Assembly: GCF_031759225.1 (NCBI RefSeq)
Contig: NZ_CP134494.1
Span: forward strand, 1,796,501-1,860,500
Source of the DNA: Mesobacillus jeotgali
Lineage (GTDB): Bacteria; Bacillota; Bacilli; Bacillales; Cytobacillaceae
Length of the DNA: 64,000 nucleotides
Direction: 5' to 3'
Every line of letters starts with the position of its first letter. Position 1 is the first letter of the stretch. Below are positions 35,698 through 44,258 of the stretch, piece after piece. A program made the translations under genes and the position numbers. A model generated the notes under the pieces. It was not told the origin of the DNA, made no database searches, and was given only the letters and a program-made list of their open reading frames with translations.

Positions 35698-35713
35698 AAA
35701 TTTTTGCGCAAAA

Positions 35714-35728
35714 ATGAAAGCGCTAACA
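35714..35728 (+). promoter_or_regulatory. cre box (CcpA operator) before phenylalanine dehydrogenase
   Basis: ATGAAAGCGCTAACA fits WTGNAANCGNWNNCW at all defined positions, with the palindromic GAAAGCGCT core. It lies in the gap between the thioesterase and dehydrogenase genes, so it would act as an internal roadblock. Confidence 0.75.
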
Positions 35729-35758
35729 TGGTTTAACGGAATAAAGGGGGAAAGAACA

Positions 35759-36865
35759 ATGGATATGTTCGAACAAATTCGTGAGCATGAGCAAGTAGTT
35801 TTTTGTAATGATGAAGCAACGGGTCTTAAGGCGATTATTGCAATCCATAGTACTCGGCTGGGGCCGGCTTTGGGCGGTTGCCGTATGTACCCTTATAAAT
35901 CAGTTGACGATGCACTTGAAGATGTACTGCGTCTTTCCAAAGGCATGACGTATAAATGTGCTGCGGCTGACGTCGACTTCGGCGGAGGGAAGGCTGTCAT
36001 CATTGGCGATCCTACAAAGGATAAGAGTCCAGAATTATTCAGGGCATTTGGCCAGTTTGTAGAGTCGATCCAGGGCCGTTTTTATACAGGAACAGACATG
36101 GGGACAGATCCTGAGGACTTTGTCCATGCACTAAAAGAAACGAATTGCATCGTTGGGGTCGATGAAGTTTATGGCGGCAGCGGTGATTCTTCAGTACCAA
36201 CGGCTCAAGGCGTCATCTTTGGCTTGCAGGCAACGAGCAAGGCGCTTTGGGATACGGATGATTTGTCAGGGAAATCCTATGCGATCCAGGGTCTGGGCAA
36301 GGTTGGCTATAAGGTAGCAGAGTACCTGCTTGAAAATGGGGCAGACCTTTATGTAACCGACATCAACCAGAAAGCAATCGACCAGATTGTTCAGAAAGCC
36401 AAGGAAATGGGAGCGGGCATCAAGGTCGTAAACAGTGATGAAATCTATTCCCAGCCTGCAGACATTTTCATTCCGTGCGCAATGGGCGGAATCATTAACG
36501 ATGAGACGATTCCCCAGCTTCAGGTCAAAGCGGTGGTTGGGTCAGCGAACAATCAGCTCAAAGAAGAAAGGCACGGCCACATCCTTCAGGAGAAAGGCAT
36601 TCTTTATGCGCCTGATTACATCGTCAATGCTGGCGGATTGATCCAGGTAGCGGATGAGCTATATTCACCAAATAAGGAACGAGTCTTAAAGAAGACGAAG
36701 GCAATCTATAATTCTCTTTTAAATATTTACAGGCAGGCAGAGAGTGAAGGAATCACCACTGTTGAAGCGGCGAATAAATTCTGCGAAAACCGCATCGAAG
36801 CCAGAACAAGACGCAATAGCTTCTTCTCGCATATGAAGCGTCCTAAATGGGCAGTGAGGATGTAA
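35759..36865 (+). CDS. pdh: phenylalanine dehydrogenase
   Basis: NAD-dependent oxidative deamination of L-phenylalanine to phenylpyruvate. The 368-residue GLFV dehydrogenase has [13 protein letters not shown], catalytic lysines in [17 protein letters not shown] (K66 and K78), Asp113 in GTDMGTD and the NAD-binding [13 protein letters not shown]. The specificity pair is Gly111 (YTGTDMGT) and Leu in [11 protein letters not shown], as in known phenylalanine dehydrogenases; leucine dehydrogenase has Ala and Val there. ATG 35759 follows AAAGGGGGAAAG. It precedes the E1/E2 genes by about 30 bases. Confidence 0.92.
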   Translation: MDMFEQIREHEQVVFCNDEATGLKAIIAIHSTRLGPALGGCRMYPYKSVDDALEDVLRLSKGMTYKCAAADVDFGGGKAVIIGDPTKDKSPELFRAFGQFVESIQGRFYTGTDMGTDPEDFVHALKETNCIVGVDEVYGGSGDSSVPTAQGVIFGLQATSKALWDTDDLSGKSYAIQGLGKVGYKVAEYLLENGADLYVTDINQKAIDQIVQKAKEMGAGIKVVNSDEIYSQPADIFIPCAMGGIINDETIPQLQVKAVVGSANNQLKEERHGHILQEKGILYAPDYIVNAGGLIQVADELYSPNKERVLKKTKAIYNSLLNIYRQAESEGITTVEAANKFCENRIEARTRRNSFFSHMKRPKWAVRM

Positions 36866-36898
36866 TAGATTCATAGACTTTTAAAAAAGGGTGAGCCG

Positions 36899-37966
36899 AT
36901 GGAAAAGGATTTTCCGATTTTTCAAGTGATGGACCAAAACGGAAACATTGTGTCTGAGGAATATAAAGATTTGGTGACTGAGGAACGAGTGAAGAAGTTT
37001 TATTCCGAAATGGTAAGGATCCGGACGCTGGACAGGAAATCGATCAGTCTCCAGCGGCAGGGCAGAATTGGAACATATGCGCCTTTTGAAGGGCAGGAAG
37101 CATCCCAGGTAGGAACGGCTCTTGCGCTTGACAGTGAAGATTGGATGTTCCCAACCTACCGCGATCATGGTGCGGCAACTGTGTTTGGCCACTCCTTGAG
37201 AAATATTTTACTGTTCTGGAACGGGCGGAACGAGGGGTGTGTGCCGCCGGATGGAAAAAAAATCTTCCCGCCGGCTATACCAATCGCCACACAAATTCCG
37301 CACGCAGCTGGTGCTGCTTTTGCAGAAAAACAAAAAGGAACAAGGAATGCGGCCATTTGTTATTTCGGTGATGGAGCGACTTCGGAAGGGGACTTTCATG
37401 AAGGCTTGAATTTTGCCAGCGTCTTCAAATCTCCAGTCGTCTATTTTTGCCAGAATAATCAATACGCGATATCCGTCCCAATCAGTAAACAAATGAATTC
37501 CGCAACGATCGCTCAAAAATCGCTGGCTTATGATATTCCAGGTGTGAGAGTGGATGGAAATGATGTTTTTGCTGTTTTTGCTGAAACGGAAAAGGCGTTG
37601 GAACGTGCACGAAATGGCGAAGGCCCGACACTGATTGAAGCAATGACGTGGCGGTATGGATCCCATACAACCGCCGATGATGCTACAAAATATCGTGACC
37701 AGGGCGAGAGTGCACTCAAACGAATGGAAACTGATCCTTTGCTAAGGCTGGAACGCTGGCTGAAAAATGAAGGACTTTACGATGAAGCATGGGTGAAGGA
37801 AGTAGAAGAGCAGGCTGCTGCAGAAATTGACGCAGCTGTACAGGAAATGGAGAAGTTCCCTAAAGCCGACCCGGCCGTGATTTTTGACTATGTCTTTGAG
37901 AAGCCTACATGGACAATTGAGAAGCAAAAACGGGAGTACCTTGAACTGATCGGAGGTGAAGCATGA
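36899..37966 (+). CDS. 2-oxoacid dehydrogenase E1 alpha subunit
   Basis: A 355-residue thiamine-diphosphate-dependent E1 alpha. The cofactor motif GDGATSEGDFHEGLNFA begins at residue 157 and ends in CQNNQYAIS. The active-site loop is WRYGSHTTADD. ATG lies after AAAAAGGGTGAGCCG. Sequence style is of the PdhA/BkdA group, but placement directly after phenylalanine dehydrogenase suggests phenylpyruvate (or other aryl/branched 2-oxoacids) as substrate. The stop overlaps the E1 beta start. Confidence 0.9.
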   Translation: MEKDFPIFQVMDQNGNIVSEEYKDLVTEERVKKFYSEMVRIRTLDRKSISLQRQGRIGTYAPFEGQEASQVGTALALDSEDWMFPTYRDHGAATVFGHSLRNILLFWNGRNEGCVPPDGKKIFPPAIPIATQIPHAAGAAFAEKQKGTRNAAICYFGDGATSEGDFHEGLNFASVFKSPVVYFCQNNQYAISVPISKQMNSATIAQKSLAYDIPGVRVDGNDVFAVFAETEKALERARNGEGPTLIEAMTWRYGSHTTADDATKYRDQGESALKRMETDPLLRLERWLKNEGLYDEAWVKEVEEQAAAEIDAAVQEMEKFPKADPAVIFDYVFEKPTWTIEKQKREYLELIGGEA

Positions 37967-38961
37967 TGGAAACAGCACTTCAGACAAAGACCTTGACCCT
38001 TGTCCAGGCGATCACCGATGGACTTGATACGATGCTTGGTGAAAGCAAGGAGGTCATCCTTCTTGGCGAAGATATCGGAAAAAATGGCGGGGTATTCCGT
38101 GCAACTGATGGCCTTCAGGAAAAGTATGGAGAGGATCGCGTCATTGACACTCCTTTAAGTGAAGCAGGTTTCGTCGGTGCAGCAATCGGCATGGCAGTGA
38201 ATGGGTTCCGGCCAGTTGTGGAAATCCAGTTCCTGGGATTCATCTATCCTGCCTATGAACAAATCATGACCCATGCTTCAAGACTTCGGATGAGAACAAT
38301 GGGCCATTATACGGTGCCGATGGTAATCCGGGCCCCATATGGCGCAGGTGTCCGCGCACCTGAAATTCATTGTGACAGCACGGAGTCACTTTTTACTCAT
38401 ATGCCGGGAATGAAGGTAGTTTGTCCGTCCAATGCCTATGACGCAAAAGGCTTGATGATCGCTGCAATTGAAGACCCGGATCCTGTCCTCTTTTTAGAAC
38501 CGATGAGAAGTTATCGTTCCTCACGGGGTGAGGTTCCGGAAGGGAAGTATACGGTTGAAATAGGAAAAGGAAAGAAATTGACTGAAGGTGAAGATGTGAC
38601 AGTCATTTCCTGGGGAGCCATGGTTCCGGTTGCGATGAAGGCTGCAGAAGAGATGAAACAAAAAGGTGTCAATTGTGAGGTCCTTGATTTAAGGACACTC
38701 TATCCAATCGACAAGGACCTTGTCATAGAGTCAGTCCAGAAGACTGGCCGAACGGTGATTGTCCATGAAGCTCATGCGACAGGAGGCACTGGCAGTGATT
38801 TGATTTCATTGATCAATGATGAGGCATTCCTTTACCAAAAGGCTCCTGCAGAAAGAGTGACAGGCTATGATACGCCTGTGCCGTATTTCGGGTTTGAAGA
38901 TCATTATCTGCCGACGCCGAAAAGAGTCGCAGCTGCAATAGAGAAAGTAATGAAGTTTTAG
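37963..38961 (+). CDS. 2-oxoacid dehydrogenase E1 beta subunit
   Basis: A 332-residue transketolase-like beta subunit. Typical segments are LLGEDIGKNGGVFRATDGL, DTPLSEAGFVGAAIGMA, EIQFLGFIYPAYEQI and RAPYGAGVRAPEIHCDSTES. Two adjacent ATG codons (37963, 37966) lie after GGAGGTG; the first overlaps the alpha stop as ATGA. It should form the alpha2-beta2 E1 heterotetramer with the preceding product. Confidence 0.9.
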   Translation: MMETALQTKTLTLVQAITDGLDTMLGESKEVILLGEDIGKNGGVFRATDGLQEKYGEDRVIDTPLSEAGFVGAAIGMAVNGFRPVVEIQFLGFIYPAYEQIMTHASRLRMRTMGHYTVPMVIRAPYGAGVRAPEIHCDSTESLFTHMPGMKVVCPSNAYDAKGLMIAAIEDPDPVLFLEPMRSYRSSRGEVPEGKYTVEIGKGKKLTEGEDVTVISWGAMVPVAMKAAEEMKQKGVNCEVLDLRTLYPIDKDLVIESVQKTGRTVIVHEAHATGGTGSDLISLINDEAFLYQKAPAERVTGYDTPVPYFGFEDHYLPTPKRVAAAIEKVMKF

Positions 38962-38972
38962 GAGGCGTGCCG

Positions 38973-40292
38973 ATGGTTGAAGTAAAGCTCCACGACATTG
39001 GGGAAGGCATGACCGAAGCGGACATCAACTGTTACCTGGTGAAGCCGGGGGACTTCGTCAAAGCGGATGATCCATTGGTGGAGGTCCAGACAGACAAGAT
39101 GACCGCAGAGATTCCTGCTCCCCGCTCAGGTGTAATTAAAGAATTGCTGTTATCACCGGGGCAAACGGTACAAGTGGGGACTACCCTGCTGGTCATGGAA
39201 GACCGTTCCGGCGGAGATCATTCAGCAGAGTTCCAAAAGGGAACTCACATTGTAAAAAATGAAGCCGAACCTGCGGTTGCTGTATTGGACAGACCCGCTC
39301 AAGTTAGGGTCCCTGTTGGTGTGAGTGCAAGGTTAGGACAAATTCTTGCATCTCCTTATACAAGGAAAGTTGCCAGGGAAAACGGTGTCAATATAATGGA
39401 AGTCAAGGGAACAGGTCCAGCCGGCCGGATCATCGAAGAGGATATATTGGCCTTTGTTAAATTAAAAGAGGCTGGGGTTGCGAACACTTCGAAACCTGGT
39501 TTCGAGCATCAGGTTCCGAATGTTTCAGAAGCAGGTTCCGAACTGCAGGCTCCGACGCTTTCGGAAGCAGGTTCCGAAGAACATGATTCCGGCGTCCACA
39601 AGGATACATTGCCATTCCGCGGCCGCCGGAAGCAGATTGCGAAAAAGATGGTCCAGTCCCTTTACACCATCCCTCACTGCACACATTTTGAGGAAATTGA
39701 TGTTAGCGAGTTGATCGCTTTAAGGGAAGAAATCAAGGCAGCCGGAAACTCTATTTCTGCTACTGCTTTCTTCATCAAAGCTCTTTCCATTGGGTTAAAA
39801 GAGTTCCCTGTTTTTAATGCGAAGCTTGATGAAGAGAATGAGAGCATCCAGCTGCTGCGTGAACATCATATCGGAATTGCCGTGGACACTCCGGATGGCT
39901 TGATTGTACCGGTTATCCGCAATGTGGAGAAAATGAACTTGAAGCAAATCCATGGTGAAATGAAGCGTCTGACAAAGCTTGCACTTGATGACAAGTTAAC
40001 GGTCAAGGATATTTCAGGCGGAACATTCACGATAAGCAATGTCGGTCCGCTGGGCGGCAGCATTGGTGCTACACCAATCATCCAGCATCCGCAGACAGCG
40101 CTTGTTTCCTTCCATAAAACAAAGAAACGGCCAGTTGTCACGGATCAAGATGAAATTGCCATCCGTTCTATCATGAATCTGTCAATGGCGTTTGACCATA
40201 GAGTCGCAGACGGGGCTACGGCTGTTGCTTTTACCAACCGTTTCGCACAGCTGATTGAAAACCCGAAAATGATGCTGTTGGAATTAATGTAG
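38973..40292 (+). CDS. dihydrolipoyl acyltransferase E2
   Basis: A 439-residue E2 core of the complex. One lipoyl domain (residues 1-77) has the lipoylated Lys42 in QTDKMTAEI. A peripheral subunit-binding domain follows (ASPYTRKVARENGVNIMEVKGTGPAGRI), then a linker with two near-copies of a VSEAGSE unit, then the catalytic domain ending in the AFDHRVADG active-site histidine motif. The start is ATG 38973, six bases after AGGAGG; an in-frame GTG at 38967 touches the ribosome binding site. No E3 (lipoamide dehydrogenase) gene is present, so E3 must be shared. Confidence 0.92.
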   Translation: MVEVKLHDIGEGMTEADINCYLVKPGDFVKADDPLVEVQTDKMTAEIPAPRSGVIKELLLSPGQTVQVGTTLLVMEDRSGGDHSAEFQKGTHIVKNEAEPAVAVLDRPAQVRVPVGVSARLGQILASPYTRKVARENGVNIMEVKGTGPAGRIIEEDILAFVKLKEAGVANTSKPGFEHQVPNVSEAGSELQAPTLSEAGSEEHDSGVHKDTLPFRGRRKQIAKKMVQSLYTIPHCTHFEEIDVSELIALREEIKAAGNSISATAFFIKALSIGLKEFPVFNAKLDEENESIQLLREHHIGIAVDTPDGLIVPVIRNVEKMNLKQIHGEMKRLTKLALDDKLTVKDISGGTFTISNVGPLGGSIGATPIIQHPQTALVSFHKTKKRPVVTDQDEIAIRSIMNLSMAFDHRVADGATAVAFTNRFAQLIENPKMMLLELM

Positions 40293-40349
40293 CAGATAAG
40301 TAAACGGGCTCTTTAGTGCTCAAAAGCATTATAGCTTTACATCGCGCTC

Positions 40350-40377
40350 TTGAGAGTCAAGGAATAAATACTATAAA
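40350..40377 (+). promoter_or_regulatory. candidate sigma-A promoter of the hpd-homogentisate genes
   Basis: TTGAGA (40350-40355), 16-bp spacer, TATAAA (40372-40377), 43 bp before the hpd start. No AACGTT palindrome is seen here, so this segment may be controlled differently. Confidence 0.45.
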
Positions 40378-40419
40378 ATTATTTTAAATATTAAAAATAT
40401 TCTTTCAGGAGGTTTTACA

Positions 40420-41535
40420 ATGCAAGAAAAAGTTATGGTATCTGGCCAAAGTACTGAAGACTTTTTTCCGGTCCAAGATGTTGATTATTTAGAGCTTTAT
40501 GTAGGGAACGCCTAGCAGGCGGCACACTTTTTCCAGACGGCTTTTGGTTTTAAGGTAGTTGCTTATTCCGGGCTGGAGACAGGCAACCGCGAAACAGCCT
40601 CCTTTGTTCTCCAGCAGCGCAAGATCCGCCTTGTTGTGACTGGAACATACAATGACTCTTCCCGTGTAGCTCAGTTTGTAAAAACTCACGGCGATGGCGT
40701 TAAGGATATCGCGCTTGCTGTTGATGATGTCGAGAAGGCATATGAGGGAGCGGTTAAGCGAGGAGCAATTGAAATCCAGCCTCCGCATGAGGTTTCTGAT
40801 GAACACGGGACGTTAAAAAAGGCAGTCATCGGTACATATGGTGACACAATCCATACTTTAGTCGAAAGAAAAGATTATAAAGGTATTTTCATGCCCGGCT
40901 ATGTTGAGCACGAATCAGCTGTTCCTGTGAATGACGCAGGTTTCATTGGCATCGACCATGTTGTTGGCAATGTTGAGAGAATGGAAGAATGGGTTAATTA
41001 TTATGCGAATGTCATGGGCTTCAAGGAAATGAAGCACTTCACAGATAAGGATATCGTGACCGAGTATTCAGCGCTGATGTCCAAGGTTATGCACAATGGC
41101 GGACGCATCAAATTCCCAATCAATGAACCGGCAGAAGGAAAGCGCAAATCGCAAATCCAGGAATACCTTGAATTCTACAACGGACCTGGCGTACAGCATC
41201 TGGCGATTTTGACAGAGGACATTGTCAGCACTGTAGCTCAATTGCGTAAAAATGGTGTGGAATTCCTGAGCACTCCTGATTCTTACTACGAAATGCTTTC
41301 GGAGCGCGTAGGAGAAATTGATGAAGAAATCGATAAGTTGAAAGAGCTTAGTATTTTAGTAGACCGTGATGACGAAGGCTATTTGCTGCAGATCTTCACA
41401 AAACCGATTGTAGACCGTCCGACGCTGTTCATTGAAATCATCCAGCGTAAAGGAGCTAGAGGCTTCGGTGAAGGAAACTTCAAAGCGCTATTCGAATCAA
41501 TCGAACGTGAACAGGAAAGACGCGGCAACCTTTAA
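40420..41535 (+). pseudogene. hpd: 4-hydroxyphenylpyruvate dioxygenase interrupted by one in-frame TAG
   Basis: An otherwise full-length HPPD (371 codons plus stop), which converts 4-hydroxyphenylpyruvate to homogentisate. ATG 40420 follows TCAGGAGG. Codon 32 is TAG (40513-40515) in the segment LELYVGNA-stop-QAAHFFQTAFGF, where a lysine is usual; a single AAG to TAG change would explain it. Downstream the frame is intact and conserved: iron ligands are His in FIGIDHVV, His in PGVQHLAI and Glu in TLFIEIIQRKG. Restart at ATG 40636 would lose the first 72 codons. It could be a recent null mutation, an amber read-through case or a sequence error. Confidence 0.85.
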
Positions 41536-41544
41536 TAGCCGGGA

Positions 41545-41575
41545 GAGAAGGGGGCGGTTCGCTCCCTTTTCGTTA
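41545..41575 (+). terminator. hairpin after hpd
   Basis: A 12-bp stem (41545-41556 with 41560-41571, two G-T pairs) and a GTT loop, with TTTTC inside the stem end and little T-tract after it. It is probably an attenuating or processing hairpin inside the operon. Confidence 0.5.
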
Positions 41576-41604
41576 TAAATGCGACTGTGAAATGGGGGAT
41601 AATC

Positions 41605-42696
41605 TTGAATGTAAAAGCAAGAGCAGAACTGGAAGGCATCACACCATATGCCCTCGGCCAAAGCATTGAGGAAATCAAGGAATTGTATGGAATCACGACA
41701 GTCAGGAAGCTTTCGGATAATGAAAATGTATATGGTACTTCGCCAAAAGTGAAGGAAGCAATCATGCAGGCATCTGCTAACCTGGCATTTTATCCGGACG
41801 GAATGACTTCAGGGATTGTTGAAAAACTTTCCGTCCATTATCAATTGGACCCAAAGCATTTTATGGTATCCAATGGTTCGGAGGAAATCATCCGCCTGCT
41901 GACAAGAGCGTATATTGATAAAAGTGACGAAGCGGTGATGGCAGAGGTAACTTTCCCTAGGTATAAAACGAATGTTGTAATTGAGGGCGGGAGAGCTGTC
42001 ACTGTTCCGATGATAGATGGCAGGCATGATCTTAAAAAAATGCAGGAAGCGATCATCAATAATACGAAAATGGTGTTCGTCTGCAATCCAAACAATCCAA
42101 CCGGGACGATTGTGGCTAAACAAGAATTGTTTGAGTTTATCGATAATGTGCCTTCAAATGTTCTGATTATCATGGACGAAGCTTATTTTGAATATGCTGA
42201 CTCCGAGGAATATCTTGATACGATGCCATTGCTTAAGCAATATAAAAATCTTGTAATCCTGAGGACTTTTTCAAAAATCTATGGCCTTGCCAGTTTGCGT
42301 GTCGGCTATGGTGTCATGCATGAAGACATTGCGAAAGAGCTTCACAAAGTCAGGGATGTATTCAATGTCAACCAGCTGGCCCAGGCGGCAGCGATGGCAG
42401 CGATTGAGGATCAGGCTTTCGTCCAGGACTGCTCAGCTAAAAATAGTGCAGAAAGAGACTTCTTGAAAGAGAAGTTCAAAGAGCTGGAGATTGATAGTTT
42501 CCCTTCGCAATCCAACTTCTTGTTTGCCTTCACGAACAGGCCGGTCATCAAGACGCTCACGGAAAATGGTGTCCTCGTCAGACAAATGCAGCTTCCGGGT
42601 TATAAAGAAGCATTCAGAATCACACTAGGCAGCCGTGAAGACCATGAATTCATCCTGCACATCGTCAGCCAGCTTTTTCATGAAAGGGCGGTGTAA
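41605..42696 (+). CDS. HisC-like class I/II aromatic aminotransferase
   Basis: A 363-residue PLP aminotransferase of the histidinol-phosphate/aromatic family. The PLP lysine is in RTFSKIYGLASLRVGYG. Other family features are NENVYGTSP, NPNNPTGT and MDEAYFEY. The start is TTG 41605, six bases after GGGGG; a GTG at 41587 has no ribosome binding site. In this operon the likely job is tyrosine (or phenylalanine) to the arylpyruvate, feeding HPPD. HisC proper would sit in a histidine operon. Confidence 0.85.
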   Translation: MNVKARAELEGITPYALGQSIEEIKELYGITTVRKLSDNENVYGTSPKVKEAIMQASANLAFYPDGMTSGIVEKLSVHYQLDPKHFMVSNGSEEIIRLLTRAYIDKSDEAVMAEVTFPRYKTNVVIEGGRAVTVPMIDGRHDLKKMQEAIINNTKMVFVCNPNNPTGTIVAKQELFEFIDNVPSNVLIIMDEAYFEYADSEEYLDTMPLLKQYKNLVILRTFSKIYGLASLRVGYGVMHEDIAKELHKVRDVFNVNQLAQAAAMAAIEDQAFVQDCSAKNSAERDFLKEKFKELEIDSFPSQSNFLFAFTNRPVIKTLTENGVLVRQMQLPGYKEAFRITLGSREDHEFILHIVSQLFHERAV

Positions 42697-42699
42697 GCC

Positions 42700-43311
42700 T
42701 TGGAAATCAAAACTGATCAACTTGAATGGAGAGACGCATACAAGCTATTGCAAGGTTCTGTCCTGCCAAGGCCCATTGCCTTTGTTTCCAGCCAAGATGA
42801 AAACGGAAACGCCAATTTGGCTCCATTCAGTTTTTTTACCGTCATCAGTGCGAATCCGATGATGGTCTGCTTCTCCCCAATGAGAAGAGGGACGGATGGT
42901 GCAAAGAAGGATACATTGAGGAATATTGAAAGCACAAATGAGTTCGTCATCAATATTGTCAGTGAAGAGTTCGTTCAGCAGATGAATGACTGTGCGACTG
43001 AATTTCCGTCAGAAGTCGATGAATTCGATGCTTCCGGACTGACAAAGGTTGACAGCGTGGCAGTTAAACCATCTCGGGTAAAGGAATCGAAGGTCCATCT
43101 CGAATGTGTTCTCGATCAAGTCCTTCACTTTGGCGGGGAAGAAGCCGGGTCTGGCAGTCTTGTCATTGGAAAGGTCGTCCATGTACATGTCGATGATGAT
43201 CTTTATGAAAACGGACGCATCAATTCGGAAAAATTGAATCCGGTGGGAAGGCTGGCGGGTGCAACCTATACTCTGCCGCTGGCAAAGACCTTTGAGCTTC
43301 AAAGAAAATAG
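42700..43311 (+). CDS. flavin reductase-like domain protein
   Basis: A 203-residue split-barrel FMN-binding protein of the flavin reductase-like family. Features are YKLLQGSVLPRPIAFVSSQDENGNANLAPFSFF and the NEFVINIVSEE region. TTG start three bases after the aminotransferase stop, with AAAGGGCGG upstream. Homologues often accompany homogentisate genes in Bacillaceae as far as I recall, but no reaction in the pathway clearly needs it. Confidence 0.8.
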   Translation: MEIKTDQLEWRDAYKLLQGSVLPRPIAFVSSQDENGNANLAPFSFFTVISANPMMVCFSPMRRGTDGAKKDTLRNIESTNEFVINIVSEEFVQQMNDCATEFPSEVDEFDASGLTKVDSVAVKPSRVKESKVHLECVLDQVLHFGGEEAGSGSLVIGKVVHVHVDDDLYENGRINSEKLNPVGRLAGATYTLPLAKTFELQRK

Positions 43312-43319
43312 GTGATTTC

Positions 43320-44243
43320 ATGAAATTTATTACGTTTACGAAAAAAGACGGAAAAGTGAGTGCAGGGTGGATCAATTCACGGAATGAAGCTGTCGATATG
43401 CAAGAAGCATCAGACGGAACGTTGCCTGATAATATGCTGGCATTCATTGAAAACCAAGAGCATTTTATGGAATACCTTGAAAACAAAAAGGCCCTCATTG
43501 AGACAGGGAATGGGACTTTACCACTTGAAGAAGTCACCTTGAAAGCGCCGCTGCCTAATCCGAAGAGCGTCCGGGATTTTTACGCATTTGAGCAGCATGT
43601 GAAAACAGCCAGGGAGAACCGAGGCCTTGAAATGATTCCTGAATGGTATGAGATCCCGGTGTTCTATTTTACCAACCATCTTGCCATCAAGGGGCCAGAG
43701 GAAGAAATCAGGCGGCCGCAAAACTGCGAGTGGCTCGATTATGAACTGGAGATCGCCTGTGTCATCGGCAAGGAAGGCCGGAATATCAAGGCTGAGGATG
43801 CTGAAAAACATATTTTTGGCTTTTTTATCATGAATGACTGGAGTGCCCGTGATCTGCAGCGGAAGGAAATGAAGGTCGGACTTGGTCCGGCGAAGGGCAA
43901 GGATTTTGCGACATCCTTCGGTCCCTACCTGGTCACGAAGGATGAATTGATGTCCCGCAAATCTGCGAAAGGCTTTGATTTGCAAATGATAGCAAGGGTG
44001 AATGGGAAAGAGCTTTCGAGCGGAAATGTGAAGGATCTCTATTATTCCTTCGGCGAGATGATTGAGCGTGCTTCCGCAGGGACGACACTGTATCCGGGAG
44101 AGGTAATCGGCTCAGGTACAGTGGGAACAGGATGTATCCTCGAATTGGGTACAGATGTTTACCGCTGGCTCGAGCCCGGAGATGAAGTAGAACTTGAGAT
44201 TGAAGAGCTTGGTGTCCTGAGAAATAAAATTATTCAAGACTAG
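43320..44243 (+). CDS. fumarylacetoacetate hydrolase family protein
   Basis: A 307-residue FAH-family hydrolase. The C-terminal catalytic fold has the acidic metal-binding pattern (WLDYELEIACVIGKEG; FFIMNDWSARDLQRKE) and GEVIGSGTVGTGCILE. It should split fumarylacetoacetate, or maleylacetoacetate directly, since no maleylacetoacetate isomerase is in the cluster. ATG lies 8 bases after the previous stop. Confidence 0.87.
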   Translation: MKFITFTKKDGKVSAGWINSRNEAVDMQEASDGTLPDNMLAFIENQEHFMEYLENKKALIETGNGTLPLEEVTLKAPLPNPKSVRDFYAFEQHVKTARENRGLEMIPEWYEIPVFYFTNHLAIKGPEEEIRRPQNCEWLDYELEIACVIGKEGRNIKAEDAEKHIFGFFIMNDWSARDLQRKEMKVGLGPAKGKDFATSFGPYLVTKDELMSRKSAKGFDLQMIARVNGKELSSGNVKDLYYSFGEMIERASAGTTLYPGEVIGSGTVGTGCILELGTDVYRWLEPGDEVELEIEELGVLRNKIIQD

Positions 44244-44258
44244 AAAGAAGGTGTTTAT

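Noticed and set aside
35759..36865. Leucine dehydrogenase (bkd-type operon) as the identity of the GLFV enzyme
   Set aside because: Specificity residues Gly/Leu and overall motif wording fit phenylalanine dehydrogenase; no other bkd genes such as ptb or buk are adjacent.
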